A stretch of 64,000 nt of DNA, taken from NCBI RefSeq assembly GCF_014648495.1, contig NZ_BMRF01000002.1, positions 372,001 to 436,000 on the forward strand. The letters are read 5' to 3'. The notes beneath the pieces were generated by a model. The model saw only the letters and a list, made by a program, of their open reading frames with translations. It ran no database searches and was not told the DNA's origin. A program made the translations under genes and the position numbers. Below, piece after piece: positions 47,346 to 56,173 of the stretch; position 1 is the first letter of the stretch; the number at the start of each line of letters is the position of its first letter. Source of the DNA: Actinomadura cremea. GTDB lineage: Bacteria > Actinomycetota > Actinomycetes > Streptosporangiales > Streptosporangiaceae.

Positions 47346-48193
47346 CGCGCGGTCCCGCCCCGCAGCTCCAGCGTGCAGCACTTCGGGCCGCCGCCCGCCT
47401 TGCGCAGCTCCGACAGGTCCACCGGGAACGGCTCGTACCCGTGGCGGCGCAGCGTGCCGACCAGCCCCTCCGCCCCGGCGTCGACCACCACGTTGCGCCC
47501 GTCGCACACGGCGTTCAGCCCGAGCACCGCCGCGTCCCGCTCGTCCGCGATGACGGCGTCCGGGAACAGCCGCTCCAGCACCGCGCGGCTCCCCGGGGAG
47601 AACGCGCCCGGATAGTAGGCCACGTTGCCGCCGCCCAGCGGGAACAGGGCCGTGTCCAGGTGGTAGAAGCGCGGGTCGACGAGCCGGAGCGTCACCACCG
47701 GACGCCCGAGGAACTCCTGCGCCTCCTGGTGCGCGGCGATCTCCGTGCGGAACCCCGTCCCGGCCAGGATGACGTGGTCGAGCGTGAGGAAGTCGCCCTC
47801 GCCCTCGTTCACGTGCTCGGGTTCGCGCACGTCCGCGAACCCGTTCGCCCGCAGCCACGCCGCGTACGCCGGACCCTCGGCCCGCCGCTCCGCGTGCGTG
47901 AACCGCGCCCCGTACGCGCGCCCCCCGACGACCAGCGCGCCGTTCGCCGCGAACACCATGTCGGGCAGCCCCGGGACCGGCTCGATCAGGCTCACCTCGT
48001 GGCCCAGCGCCAGGTACGCGGCCCGCAGCGCCTCCCACTGCGCCACCGCCCGGCCGGCGTCGGCGCCCGCCGCCGGATCCATCCACGGGTTGATCGCGTA
48101 CGTGACGGCGAAATGCTCCGGGCGGCACATCAGGTAGTGCCGCCGCAGCGCCGTCCGCGCGGGTGCTGGCTCCATCGCCGGCATGACGGTCAT
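47342..48193 (-). CDS. Dimethylarginine dimethylaminohydrolase-like amidinohydrolase
   Basis: A 283-residue guanidino-group-modifying enzyme. 'LPDMVFAANGALV' and 'NEGEGDF' bind the guanidine, 'DPRFYHLDTALFPLGGG' has the catalytic His and 'GGGPKCCTLEL' the nucleophilic Cys (272 or 273). This is the DDAH/arginine-deiminase superfamily; actinobacterial members are commonly N,N-dimethylarginine hydrolases releasing citrulline. The usual ornithine-aminotransferase partner is absent here. ATG 48193 follows TGGAGACGCGC. Confidence 0.88.
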   Translation of the reverse strand: MTVMPAMEPAPARTALRRHYLMCRPEHFAVTYAINPWMDPAAGADAGRAVAQWEALRAAYLALGHEVSLIEPVPGLPDMVFAANGALVVGGRAYGARFTHAERRAEGPAYAAWLRANGFADVREPEHVNEGEGDFLTLDHVILAGTGFRTEIAAHQEAQEFLGRPVVTLRLVDPRFYHLDTALFPLGGGNVAYYPGAFSPGSRAVLERLFPDAVIADERDAAVLGLNAVCDGRNVVVDAGAEGLVGTLRRHGYEPFPVDLSELRKAGGGPKCCTLELRGGTAR

Positions 48194-48503
48194 GCGCGTC
48201 TCCACAGAACGTCCGATGAGGGAATCGACTGATCGAAAGCCTAGGAACCGAACGCCCGCGAACCAATGCGCCGACCTTGCGCCCACCTGGTACTTCGTTG
48301 CTCGTTCACCCCGTGAACGCGCGAAACGTTGCGCGGTGGGATGTGAGCGACCCGCTGGTCCATCCGGACGCCGCACGGCGGCACGACATGCCGTGGGACG
48401 ACCTGCCAAAGACCTCACCTACGACGACCGGTGACGGCACCCGGAGTTCTCCGGAGCGTTGGTAATGCCGCGCCTCCCCGGAGGGGGGAGGCGCGGCGGG
48501 TCG
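48194..48503. other. Intergenic region between amidinohydrolase and DUF6801-like gene
   Basis: About 310 bases. It holds the leader of the amidinohydrolase gene at its left end and the downstream terminator of the next gene at its right end (48467-48497). No gene with a ribosome site was found on either strand in between. Confidence 0.5.
48467..48497 (-). terminator. Terminator hairpin downstream of the DUF6801-like gene
   Basis: GCCGCGCCTCCCC (48467-48479) pairs over 13 bases with GGGGAGGCGCGGC (48485-48497). It starts seven bases past the gene's stop on the minus strand; only ATTACC follows rather than a U-run. Confidence 0.65.
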
Positions 48504-49718
48504 TCAGGTCACCGGGGTGTCGACGAGGTAGACGGTCGGGGACGGGGTCTCGCAGGTGGCCGTGGCCCGGGTGGAGCCGTTGAAGGTGAAGTTCGCGGCG
48601 GCGTCGCCCATCGACACCGCCACCGACTTCGCACCCGCCTTCGCCGAGTACGGGCCCGCGGTCAGCGTGCCGTCCGCCGGTAGCGACAGGACGATCTTCT
48701 GGTCCCGGACGAGCTGCACCGTCGGGATCTCGATGCCCCCTTCCGCGACGTTGTCGATGGCCGGGGAACCGCCCTCGACGTTCAGATCGAGCTTCGTCAC
48801 CTCACCCGACGCGCTCGTGTAGCCCAGGTCGATCAGCCGGTTCACCGTCTCCGCCGGCAGGGTCAGCGCCCCGGACGCGTCCGTGAACGAGAAGCTCGAC
48901 CCGCGCTTCATCGACAGCGGGAAGTTGCCGCCGACCGCGATGCCGACGTCCAGCGGCGTCCCGTCCAGGCTGCACTCGTACGGCGCGTTGATGATGCCGA
49001 TGACCTCGTTCGGGTCCGGCTCGGCGAAGTCGAGCGGCGCGCCCTGGATCTTCGCGGGCGGCTGCCCCTCCGGCCCGCCGACCCCGACCCGCAGCAGCGC
49101 GTTGCCCTGGCTCGCCTTGCAGTCGGCCTTGATCGGGATGCTGAACCCGGCGGACGAGTTCAGGTCGACCTCCGCGACCGCCCCGTCGAACCGGAACGTC
49201 ACCGCGCCGCCGTCCGGTGCCGTGTACGGCCCGACGTCGAACGTCCCGTCCAGCGGCAGCCCGACCTTCAGCGGCTGACCGGCCTCGATCGGAATGCCGT
49301 CGATCACGAACGGATCGTCCTCGGCGATGTTGATCGACTCCGGCGACGCGTTCGTCGCGCCGATGCTCAGGTTCGTGACCCGCGCGTCCGCCGACGTCAG
49401 CCCGAGGATGGGGGCGAGCGACGTCAGCCATGACGGGAACGTGATGCTCCCTGACCCCTGCGTCAGCCAGAATTCCTGGCCGGGCCCCAACTGGACGGGC
49501 GCGACGCCCTGCACGTCGACGTCCGTCGGAAGGTAGAACACCGGGATGCCGCCCAGCGTGATCGTGCAGCCGATCGGCAGTTTGAACCGCCCGGTGTCCA
49601 CCCCGACCTCGGGCACGATCTCCGGCGGCAGCGCGTTCGCCGGGGTCGCGACGACCGTCCCCGGCAGCAGCGCGGCCAGCCCGACGGCCAGGGCCGCCAG
49701 CCTGCGTCTGAGTCTCAT
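48504..49718 (-). CDS. Exported protein with duplicated beta domain (DUF6801-like)
   Basis: A 404-residue exported protein. A signal peptide (LAALAVGLAALLPGTVVATPANA) precedes two related beta-rich units of about 170-190 residues. The unit-1 end 'LKVGLPLDGTFDVGPYTAPD' matches the unit-2 end 'IVLSLPADGTLTAGPYSAKA', and each contains an early Cys (LPIGCTI, APYECSL). The pattern matches DUF6801-type actinobacterial surface proteins. No anchor is visible, so it is probably secreted or wall-associated. ATG 49718 follows TTGGAGGAAG. Confidence 0.82.
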   Translation of the reverse strand: MRLRRRLAALAVGLAALLPGTVVATPANALPPEIVPEVGVDTGRFKLPIGCTITLGGIPVFYLPTDVDVQGVAPVQLGPGQEFWLTQGSGSITFPSWLTSLAPILGLTSADARVTNLSIGATNASPESINIAEDDPFVIDGIPIEAGQPLKVGLPLDGTFDVGPYTAPDGGAVTFRFDGAVAEVDLNSSAGFSIPIKADCKASQGNALLRVGVGGPEGQPPAKIQGAPLDFAEPDPNEVIGIINAPYECSLDGTPLDVGIAVGGNFPLSMKRGSSFSFTDASGALTLPAETVNRLIDLGYTSASGEVTKLDLNVEGGSPAIDNVAEGGIEIPTVQLVRDQKIVLSLPADGTLTAGPYSAKAGAKSVAVSMGDAAANFTFNGSTRATATCETPSPTVYLVDTPVT

Positions 49719-49799
49719 GACGACTTCCTCCAAAGGTACGAACGGGTACCGATGGGGGGAATGATGACGACGGCCACTCACGCCCGGTATCGAGGTCTT

Positions 49800-50687
49800 T
49801 TAGCCTTCTCGCGAACTTTGTTGGCAGTCTCCGGCGGAAATGCCAGGCGAGGCGTCGGGCCCCGCGAGGAACGCCGAGACGGGTCCGGTCTGCCCGAGGA
49901 TCGCGTGCCCGGTCTCCGGCAGCAGGATCACGGTCGAGTTCGGCACGCACGCCCGCACGCGCCGCGCCGTCCCCCGCGAGTCGAACATGACGTCGCGTCC
50001 CCCGACGATCACCAGGACGGGCATGCCCAGGCCGCGCAGCGCCGCGTCGGGGAACACCGGCAGCCGCTCCGTCCGCGGCCTGAACTGCTCGAAGGTCAGC
50101 ACCAGCCCGTCGAGCACCGGCCCGTCCTCCAGGCCCGTGACCCGCGCCGCCGACCGGCGCACCCCGCCGCGACCCATCGCCCGCGTGACCAGCGCCTTGG
50201 CGAGCCAGCCGACCTTCTGCCGCCCCAGGCCGCCGGGGCACAGCAGCCCCAGCCGCCGTACCCGGTCCGGGCGCCGGACGGCGTAGTCGAGGGCCAGCCA
50301 GCCGCCGAGGGACGCCCCGACGAACGCGGCGTCCGCGAGGCCGAGCCCGTCCAGCACGTCGTCCAGCCACAGCGCGGGCGCGTCCGTCCCCAGCGCCGGA
50401 CGTGACGGAGCGCTCAGGCCCGGCTCCCCGACGAGGTCGACGGCGTGGACGCGGAACTCGCGCGACCATGCGGCGACGTCGTCCTGCCACATCGTCGTGT
50501 TCGCCCCCGACCCGTGCAGCAGGACCACCGGCGGCGCGTCCGCCGGACCGGAGACGACCACGAAGGTCTCGCCCTCCCGGGTGGGCACCCGCACGTGCTC
50601 GGCGGGCACCGGCCACCCGTCCAGGTTCGTCCGGTACCGCCGCAGGATCTCCCTCTCCCCGGCCTCGGACTTGTAGATCACGCTCAT
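49800..50687 (-). CDS. Alpha/beta hydrolase
   Basis: A 295-residue serine hydrolase. Oxyanion stretch 'VVLLHGSGANTTMW', nucleophile elbow 'GASLGGWLAL', acid 'VIVGGRDVMFD' and base His in 'LLPETGHAILGQ'. The substrate cannot be inferred. ATG 50687 has GGAAG upstream; a longer start adds MHDDPSWKRD without a ribosome site. An AT-rich dyad stands in front. Confidence 0.88.
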   Translation of the reverse strand: MSVIYKSEAGEREILRRYRTNLDGWPVPAEHVRVPTREGETFVVVSGPADAPPVVLLHGSGANTTMWQDDVAAWSREFRVHAVDLVGEPGLSAPSRPALGTDAPALWLDDVLDGLGLADAAFVGASLGGWLALDYAVRRPDRVRRLGLLCPGGLGRQKVGWLAKALVTRAMGRGGVRRSAARVTGLEDGPVLDGLVLTFEQFRPRTERLPVFPDAALRGLGMPVLVIVGGRDVMFDSRGTARRVRACVPNSTVILLPETGHAILGQTGPVSAFLAGPDASPGISAGDCQQSSREG

Positions 50688-50721
50688 GTCGCGCTTCCAG
50701 GATGGATCATCATGCAAACAA

Positions 50722-50753
50722 CCCTATACGAAGCTCGATAGTGACAGATAGGG
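50722..50753. promoter_or_regulatory. CCCTAT/ATAGGG dyad in AT-rich promoter region
   Basis: CCCTAT (50722-50727) and ATAGGG (50748-50753) are perfect inverted repeats 20 bases apart in an AT-rich gap upstream of the hydrolase. It may be an operator or the edge of an inserted segment, since a gene remnant begins 35 bases to the right. Confidence 0.35.
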
Positions 50754-50788
50754 AAGTTTGGATGATGGAAACGAGGTGACGTCTCCCG

Positions 50789-50998
50789 GTGCGCCGGGCC
50801 GGCGTCCCGACCATCGTCGAGGACGGCCGCGGCGAGTTCCGCTCGTTCCCGTTCCGGTACGTGTGGCCGTCCGAGCTCGACCTGATGGCCCGCATCGCGG
50901 GCATGGAGCTGAGCCACCGGTGGTCCTCGTGGACGCGCGACCCGTTCACGCACGAGAGCGAGCGGCACGTCTCCGTGTGGCGCAGGCTCACGGCATGA
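50789..50998 (+). pseudogene. C-terminal remnant of a SAM-dependent methyltransferase
   Basis: A 69-residue frame that reads like the last part of a class I methyltransferase: 'FPFRYVWPSELDLMARIAGM' then 'ELSHRWSSWTRDPFTHESER' and 'HVSVWRR'. That run of sequence (arginine-rich end, 'WPSELDLMARIAGM') closes many actinobacterial methyltransferases. No cofactor-binding N-terminal part lies upstream. It is read from GTG 50789. A truncated leftover is the simplest explanation; a short independent protein is possible. Confidence 0.7.
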
Positions 50999-51410
50999 GG
51001 GCCCACACGATCTTCCCGACCCCGGTGGCGGACGGACGGACGCCCGCGTCCTTCGCGTAGGCCGCGACGATCGCGAGGCCCCGCCCGCCCAGGTCGTCCG
51101 GTCCGGCCGTGCGCGCCCGCGGGAGTTCGGGCGCCGGATCCCAGCACTCGAACAACGCCGACCCCGCCTGCACCGCGACCCGGATCCGGATCTCGCACCC
51201 GAACGCGGCGTTCACCGCATTCGTGACGATCTCGCTCGCCACGACCACCGAGTCGTCGACGGTCGTCCGTCCGAACCGCCAGTTGGCGAGGGCGTACCGG
51301 ACGAGTTCGCGAGCGAGAACGACGGACGATTCCACGGCGAGCAGAGACAACCGCATTTCGTCCGATTTGCAGTAATTGGGCCCCATCTCGTGATCGTTCA
51401 CGACCGCCAT
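50988..51410 (-). CDS. Anti-sigma-factor-like ATP-binding protein (RsbW/HATPase_c_2)
   Basis: A 140-residue single-domain protein. N box 'VASEIVTNAVNAAF', G1-like 'PDDLGGRGLAIVAAY'. This family (over 50 copies in many streptomycetes) pairs with XRE-DUF5753 and DUF397 genes in WhiJ/AbaA-like developmental sets. It is divergent from the XRE gene. Start at 51410 has GGAAGAAGGG; 51434 is the alternative. The last codons overlap the methyltransferase remnant by 11 bases. Confidence 0.85.
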   Translation of the reverse strand: MAVVNDHEMGPNYCKSDEMRLSLLAVESSVVLARELVRYALANWRFGRTTVDDSVVVASEIVTNAVNAAFGCEIRIRVAVQAGSALFECWDPAPELPRARTAGPDDLGGRGLAIVAAYAKDAGVRPSATGVGKIVWALMP

Positions 51411-51497
51411 CCCTTCTTCCGTGATTCCAGCCACAGAATCGGCGACCGCGAGTTAGCGTGTGATGGATTGCAATCCAGTCAATACGCGGGGGATGCG

Positions 51498-52310
51498 ATG
51501 ACCGTTCGAGAGACGATCGACCCGAACTCCTCGCTCTGGGCCTGGCTGGCCTATGACCTCTGGTTTCACCGCACCCAGCGAGGTCTCTCGCTGGCCCAGA
51601 CGGCGCTTGTCGTCCGAGTCGCACGCGGAACCGTCTCGAACTGGGAAGCGGGTCGTCATCGCCCCAACGACGACCACATGGTGCTCCTCGACAGGGCTTG
51701 GAACACCGGCGGGCACTTCCAGCGCCTCATGCACTACGCGCGGACGGGCCACGACCCCGACTGGTTCAAGCAGTACGTCCAATATGAGGCGGCCGCCGAG
51801 GTCATCAAGGTCTATAACGGCAAGAACGTGCCGCTGCTGGTTCAGACGGAGGCGTACGCCCAAGCCATTCTCAAGACCGATGGCTCCGCGCGGACGGCGG
51901 AGTCCCTCGGCAAGGCGCGCATGAAGAGGCAATCGATCCTGGACGGATCCGCGCGGCCGTACGTGTGGATCCTGATCGATCAGGAGGTGCTCGAATGTCC
52001 CGTGGGGTCAAAGGAGGTCATGGCGGGCCAACTGCGTCACCTCCTCGGTACCGAGGACGACGCGCGACTGAGCGTCCGCGTCATTCTCCGTTCGGTCGGC
52101 CACCACCCCGGACACGACGGGCCTTTCCAGATCCTCAAAGTCAACGGACGAGAGGTCGCTTACGCTGGAGCCCAGATCGGCGGGCGCTTGATCGAGGCCG
52201 GTGACGAGGTCGCCGCCCTCGGGATAAAGTTCGATCAAATCGGGGCATTTGCCCTATCTCGGGATGGTTCTCGGGAACTGATCGAGCGGACGATGGGGAT
52301 GTACCAGTGA
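51498..52310 (+). CDS. XRE-DUF5753 regulator (WhiJ-like)
   Basis: A 270-residue regulator. The N-terminal helix-turn-helix has 'LSLAQTALVVRVARGTVSNW', and the DUF5753 domain follows ('GKNVPLLVQTEAYAQAILKT', 'LEVL..'-like 'WILIDQEVLECPVGS'). In streptomycetes such proteins control development and antibiotics and work with a DUF397 partner. Codon use is less GC-biased (codons such as TAT, AAA and ATA occur), suggesting a different origin. The stop overlaps DUF397 by four bases. Confidence 0.9.
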   Translation: MTVRETIDPNSSLWAWLAYDLWFHRTQRGLSLAQTALVVRVARGTVSNWEAGRHRPNDDHMVLLDRAWNTGGHFQRLMHYARTGHDPDWFKQYVQYEAAAEVIKVYNGKNVPLLVQTEAYAQAILKTDGSARTAESLGKARMKRQSILDGSARPYVWILIDQEVLECPVGSKEVMAGQLRHLLGTEDDARLSVRVILRSVGHHPGHDGPFQILKVNGREVAYAGAQIGGRLIEAGDEVAALGIKFDQIGAFALSRDGSRELIERTMGMYQ

Positions 52311-52495
52311 TCCAGTGGAGGAAGAGTTCCTACACGGGTAGCGCCAACGATGAGGTCTGTGTCGAGGTGGCCGACGTGGGCGGAGGCATCGCCGTTCGCG
52401 ACTCCAAGGATCCGGACGGGCCGCGCCTCGGCTTCGCCCGACGCGAGTTCGGCGGCCTGCTCGACCGCGTTCGACGCGGCGAGTTCGACCGCTGA
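52307..52495 (+). CDS. DUF397 small protein
   Basis: A 62-residue DUF397 domain: 'WRKSSYTGSANDEVCVEVAD' is the family signature. GTG start overlaps the XRE-DUF5753 stop (GTGA), so the two are co-translated. In WhiJ-like pairs the small protein is thought to modulate DNA binding by the XRE partner. Followed by a strong terminator. Confidence 0.93.
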   Translation: MIQWRKSSYTGSANDEVCVEVADVGGGIAVRDSKDPDGPRLGFARREFGGLLDRVRRGEFDR

Positions 52496-52524
52496 CCGGT
52501 GTATTGACGACGTTCGCGAACGAG

Positions 52525-52572
52525 CGGGACGGCTGAGGCGGGCTCGACCGCCGGCGGCGCTCAGCCGTCCCG
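52525..52572 (+). terminator. Hairpin after the DUF397 gene
   Basis: CGGGACGGCTGAG (52525-52537) pairs perfectly over 13 bases with CTCAGCCGTCCCG (52560-52572); the 22-base centre can fold further. It lies 30 bases beyond the stop. Confidence 0.65.
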
Positions 52573-52608
52573 GCCTGTGAAAGCCGCGTCGACGAGGACC
52601 TCGCCGCG

Positions 52609-52920
52609 ATGATCATCCATGCCACGGCGCGCGGCGCGGTGCTCACCTGGCTCTCCCTGCCGGAGGACGGGCGCGACCCCGCCCTGCTGATGTCGGTGGT
52701 CCCGCCGCACCTGCGCGCCATCGCGTTCGCCGTCTCCGTCTACGTGGTCGAGTCCGTCGCCATCGGCGGGTACGCGCTGCTCACCGGCCATCTCGGGGAC
52801 CGGATCGGGCTGCAGCACGCGCTGCTGCTCACCACGGTCGTGCTCACCGCGGCGAACGGCCTGGCCTCGGCCGCCCTGTACCGCCCGTACGCCCGCGACG
52901 GCTTCCGCCAGGGGCGTCCG
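52609..52920 (+). pseudogene. C-terminal remnant of an MFS transporter
   Basis: About 100 residues resembling the last helices of an MFS protein: '[20 protein letters not shown]', '[20 protein letters not shown]' and '[20 protein letters not shown]'. The 'GDRIGL' loop and a closing 'LYRxYARD' are typical. The first nine helices are missing. The homologous part fades near 52910 although the frame stays open into antisense sequence. Probably the leftover of a deletion or recombination. Confidence 0.65.
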
Positions 52921-52959
52921 GGACGTCCCGGCCGGCGCCGCCTGACCGCCGCGCCCCGC

Positions 52960-53862
52960 CTACCGGCCGCGGGAACCGCCGGTGACCGTGACGAGCTCGT
53001 CCAGGAGCGCGGCCACGGCCGGGGGCGGCGGCCCCTCGGGGACGAGCGCGCCGATGCGGCGGCTGCCCAGTGCGGGGCCCGCGGGCAGCGCCACGCCGGG
53101 TTCGCGGTGCAGGTCGAAGGCCAGGGCGGGCATCGCGGTGACCGCCAGGCCGCGGGCGACGAGGCGCTGGACGGCGATGTGGTCGTCGGTGGCGAACGCG
53201 ATCCGCGGCGTGAAACCGGCCCGCGCGCACACGCGCATCAGGTGGCCGCGGCACCGCTCGCACCCGGCGGCCCACGGCTCCTCCGCCAGGTCGGCCGGGA
53301 CGAGCGCGGTGGCGCCGGCCAGCGGATGGTCCGCGGGGACGGCCAGGCGCACCGGGTCGCGGCACAGGTCGGTCGCGACGAATCCCGCGCCGGTGTCGGG
53401 CGGCGTGTGCGGGTAGGCGAAGACCACGGCCAGGTCGGCGTCACCGGCGCGCAGCGCCGCCAGGGCCCCGGGCGGCTCCGCCTCGGTGAGCGTGACGGTC
53501 ACCTCGGGGGCGCGGGCGCGCAGCGCGGCGAGCGCGTCGGGCAGCAGCGCCGCCGCGGCGGTGGGGAAGGCCGCGACGCGGACCCGCCCGGCCCGCAGGC
53601 CCGCGATGGCGTCGATGCGCTCCCGCACGTCCTGCGTCCGCGCCAGGACGTCCGCGACGTGCTCGGCCAGGACGGCGCCCGCCTCGGTGAGCCGGACGCC
53701 GCGGCCGTGCCGCACCACCAGCGGCGTCCCCACCTCGGCCTCCAGGCGGGCGATGTGGTGGGAGACCGCGGGCTGCGTGTAGGACAGGGCCCGCGCGGCG
53801 GCGGTCATCGAGCCGAGCCGGGCCACCTCCAGCAGCACCCTGCCGCGGTTCAGATCGAGCAT
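52960..53862 (-). CDS. LysR-family regulator
   Basis: A 300-residue regulator. N-terminal HTH: '[20 protein letters not shown]' then '[20 protein letters not shown]'. The effector domain has a typical two-lobed shape with '[16 protein letters not shown]' and '[13 protein letters not shown]', the last holding three cysteines that could be redox-sensitive. It is divergent from the aminotransferase gene and very likely regulates it. Confidence 0.9.
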   Translation of the reverse strand: MLDLNRGRVLLEVARLGSMTAAARALSYTQPAVSHHIARLEAEVGTPLVVRHGRGVRLTEAGAVLAEHVADVLARTQDVRERIDAIAGLRAGRVRVAAFPTAAAALLPDALAALRARAPEVTVTLTEAEPPGALAALRAGDADLAVVFAYPHTPPDTGAGFVATDLCRDPVRLAVPADHPLAGATALVPADLAEEPWAAGCERCRGHLMRVCARAGFTPRIAFATDDHIAVQRLVARGLAVTAMPALAFDLHREPGVALPAGPALGSRRIGALVPEGPPPPAVAALLDELVTVTGGSRGR

Positions 53863-53882
53863 GCGGCGAAGGTATCAACGAC

Positions 53883-53901
53883 TTCTTGGGCACACCCAGA
53901 A
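53883..53901. promoter_or_regulatory. LysR-type inverted repeat between regulator and aminotransferase
   Basis: TTCTTGGG-CACA-CCCAGAA contains arms TTCT.GGG and CCC.AGAA and fits the T-N11-A pattern of LysR-bound sites. It sits in the 84-base divergent promoter region. Confidence 0.6.
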
Positions 53902-53946
53902 GATCATGCTTTGCCTTATGGGCGACCCGGGACGCATCCTCGGGAC

Positions 53947-55077
53947 ATGGCCGCAACGACGATCGCGCAAGCCCAACGGGAGTTCGCCCCGCAGCAGGTG
54001 TTCCTGGACACCGCGACCTACGGGCTGCCGCCCCGGACGGCGCACGAGGTGATGCTCGACGCCGAGCGCGCGCGTGCCACCGGGACGATGGACATGCGGG
54101 CCATGGACGAGGCCGTGGCCCGTTCCCGTGCCGTGTTCGGCGAACTCGTCGGGATCCCGCCGGAACGGGTCGCGGCCGGGCCGCAGGTGTCGTACTTCGT
54201 GGGGCTCGTGGCGGCGTCGCTGCCGCCGGGGGCCACGGTGCTGGTCGCCGACGGCGACTTCACCTCGCTGCTCTTCCCGTTCCTCGCCCGCGCCGAGTTG
54301 ACCGTCCGGTCGGTTCCGCTCGAGCGGATCGCCGAGGCGGTGGACCCGGACGTCCGGCTGGTGGCGGTGTCGGCGGTGCAGTCGGCCGACGGACGGATCG
54401 CGCCGATGGCGGAGCTGACCGGCGCGGCACGCGCGCATGGCGCACGCGTCCTGCTGGACGCCACGCAGGCGGCGGGCTGGCTGCCGCTGCCCGGCGACGT
54501 CGACCTGATGGTGTGCGGCGGCTACAAATGGCTGCTGGGCCCGCGCGGCACCTGCTTCCTCGCCGGGACGGCCGAGGCGCTGGCGGAACTGCCCGCGATC
54601 GGCGCGGGCTGGTACGCGGGGGCCGAGATCTGGGAATCGGTGTACGGCGGCCCGCTGCGGCTCGCCGCCGACGCGCGCCGCCTGGACCTGTCACCGGCCT
54701 GGCAGAGCTGGCTGGGGCAGGCCCCGGCGCTGGAACTGCTGGCCCGCGTGGGAGTCGCGGCGGTCCACGCGCACAACGTGGCCCTCGCCGGACGGTTCCG
54801 GGCCGCGCTGGGACTGCCGCCGGGCGACTCGGCGATCGTGTCGCTCGCGGTGCCGGACGGCACCGTCGACCGGCTGCGCGCGGCGGGGGTGAGCGCCGCG
54901 GCCCGCGCGGGGCGCCTGCGCTGCGCGTTCCACCTGTACACCACCGAGGCCGACGTGGACCGCGCCGCCGAGGCGCTGGCCGCCGCGCGAACCGCCCCGC
55001 GGACCGAGGCGCGTCCTTCGAACGATGTACCGCCGGATCGTCATGCCGAGGGACGATCGGGGCCGCTGCGCGCGTGA
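53947..55077 (+). CDS. Class-V aminotransferase (NifS/SufS-fold)
   Basis: A 376-residue PLP enzyme. '[18 protein letters not shown]' is the family N-terminus, '[13 protein letters not shown]' holds the PLP-contacting residues and '[17 protein letters not shown]' the PLP lysine (194). It may be a kynureninase-, isopenicillin-epimerase- or selenocysteine-lyase-type enzyme; the cysteine desulfurase active-site loop is not obvious. ATG 53947 has a weak GGGAC upstream. Regulated by the divergent LysR. Confidence 0.85.
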   Translation: MAATTIAQAQREFAPQQVFLDTATYGLPPRTAHEVMLDAERARATGTMDMRAMDEAVARSRAVFGELVGIPPERVAAGPQVSYFVGLVAASLPPGATVLVADGDFTSLLFPFLARAELTVRSVPLERIAEAVDPDVRLVAVSAVQSADGRIAPMAELTGAARAHGARVLLDATQAAGWLPLPGDVDLMVCGGYKWLLGPRGTCFLAGTAEALAELPAIGAGWYAGAEIWESVYGGPLRLAADARRLDLSPAWQSWLGQAPALELLARVGVAAVHAHNVALAGRFRAALGLPPGDSAIVSLAVPDGTVDRLRAAGVSAAARAGRLRCAFHLYTTEADVDRAAEALAAARTAPRTEARPSNDVPPDRHAEGRSGPLRA

Positions 55078-55113
55078 TGCTGGAGGCGTCCGGTCACCAC
55101 CCGGGGAGCCACG

Positions 55114-55527
55114 ATGGAACGACGAGCCGTTGACATGGAGCGCGCCGACCTGCGGGCGTCCGACGGCGACCGCGACGCGGCCTTCGAGCGGCTCGGCGAC
55201 GCCCTGGCCGAGGGCGCCCTCGACACCGCCGAGTACGACCGCCGCCTCGAGCGGGCCGCCGCCGCGACCACCCTCGGCCGGCTCCGGCCCCTCACCGCCG
55301 ACCTGCCGGTCTCCCGCGCCGCCCTGGCGAGGGAGGCCGAGGCGCGCAAGGCCGCACGGGCCGAGGCCGGCTGGCCCCTCGTCCCGCTCGCCATCTGGGC
55401 CGCCGTCCTGGTCTCCTACGCCCTCTGGCCGAGCAAGGACGACCGACCGCCCGATGACCGCGGACCGGCGCGCGTCAGCAGAACACGAGGGCGGCGCCGG
55501 TGGCGATCGAGTGCTCGGCGGCGCTGA
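55114..55527 (+). CDS. DUF1707 (SHOCT-like) membrane protein
   Basis: A 137-residue protein. DUF1707 domain: 'RASDGDRDAAFERLGDALAE' and 'GALDTAEYDRRLERAAAATT', found in many actinobacterial small proteins of unknown role. One C-terminal hydrophobic segment (WPLVPLAIWAAVLVSYALWP, about 90-110) precedes a basic tail. ATG 55114 with GGGGAG. The last 53 bases overlap the convergent gene at 55475, which is unusually long for neighbours here. Confidence 0.82.
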   Translation: MERRAVDMERADLRASDGDRDAAFERLGDALAEGALDTAEYDRRLERAAAATTLGRLRPLTADLPVSRAALAREAEARKAARAEAGWPLVPLAIWAAVLVSYALWPSKDDRPPDDRGPARVSRTRGRRRWRSSARRR

Positions 55528-56131
55528 TCAGCTGCAGGCAGGTGTACGACTCGACGCCGTGCCGCCGCCAGACCTCGGCCGCCGGCGTCTCGGCGTCGAC
55601 CGCGTCGAAGACGTCCTCGGCCTCCAGATCGAGGTCCGCGGGGAGTTCGAGCGCGGCGGCGATGCGGCGGACCTCGTCGAGGAGGCGCACGGACGAGCCG
55701 AGGTGGCCGCCGGCGAGGCGTTGGTCGACGATGACCTCGTCGAACGGCACCGGGACGTAGTAGCCCTCGCAGTCGGAGTGGTGGACGAGGTGGTCGAACG
55801 GGCCGGGCGGGCTCCCGGGCATGTCGGCGTAGGCGTCCAGGAGCAGCGGGTCCCTCGACGCCGGGCCGGTGTCCCCCAGCGGTTCGGGCAGGCTGCCGTG
55901 CTCGGCCAGGTGGACGGCGAGGCGGCGCAGGGTGTGCAGCCCCGAGTAGCCCACCATGTCGAACCATCGGACGTCCTGCTCGTCCAGTTCGGGCTCGTCC
56001 CAGGGGGCGGCCCCCGCCTCCGCGAGCACCTGCCGGACGACGGCGAAGTCCGCGCGGAGCTCGCCGGCGCTCTCGTTCTCCACCTCGGCCTCGTCGTCCG
56101 CGAGGAGCCCGACGCACATGCTCAGTCCCAT
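55475..56131 (-). CDS. Protein of unknown function
   Basis: A 218-residue soluble acidic protein. 'YVPVPFDEVIVDQRLAGGHL' is a distinctive stretch with 'GSSVRLLDEVRRIAAALELP' after it. I recognise no family with confidence. It starts MGLSMCVGLLADDEAE at 56131 with no good ribosome site, so it may be leaderless. It is divergent from the HNH endonuclease across a CTGTC/GACAG dyad. Confidence 0.6.
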   Translation of the reverse strand: MGLSMCVGLLADDEAEVENESAGELRADFAVVRQVLAEAGAAPWDEPELDEQDVRWFDMVGYSGLHTLRRLAVHLAEHGSLPEPLGDTGPASRDPLLLDAYADMPGSPPGPFDHLVHHSDCEGYYVPVPFDEVIVDQRLAGGHLGSSVRLLDEVRRIAAALELPADLDLEAEDVFDAVDAETPAAEVWRRHGVESYTCLQLISAAEHSIATGAALVFC

Positions 56132-56150
56132 GAACCGGATCTTGCCAGTG

Positions 56151-56161
56151 CTGTCTGACAG
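56151..56161. promoter_or_regulatory. Perfect 11-bp dyad between divergent genes
   Basis: CTGTC-T-GACAG lies 20 bases from the minus-strand start and 13 bases from the endonuclease GTG. TAAAGT (56162-56167) directly follows and could be the endonuclease -10 element, giving a leaderless GTG start. Confidence 0.5.
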
Positions 56162-56173
56162 TAAAGTGCCGGC

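Noticed and set aside
52609-55077. One continuous 822-codon plus-strand frame
   Set aside because: It joins an MFS remnant, the antisense of the LysR gene and the aminotransferase by chance; the LysR gene on the other strand and a proper aminotransferase start at 53947 explain it better.
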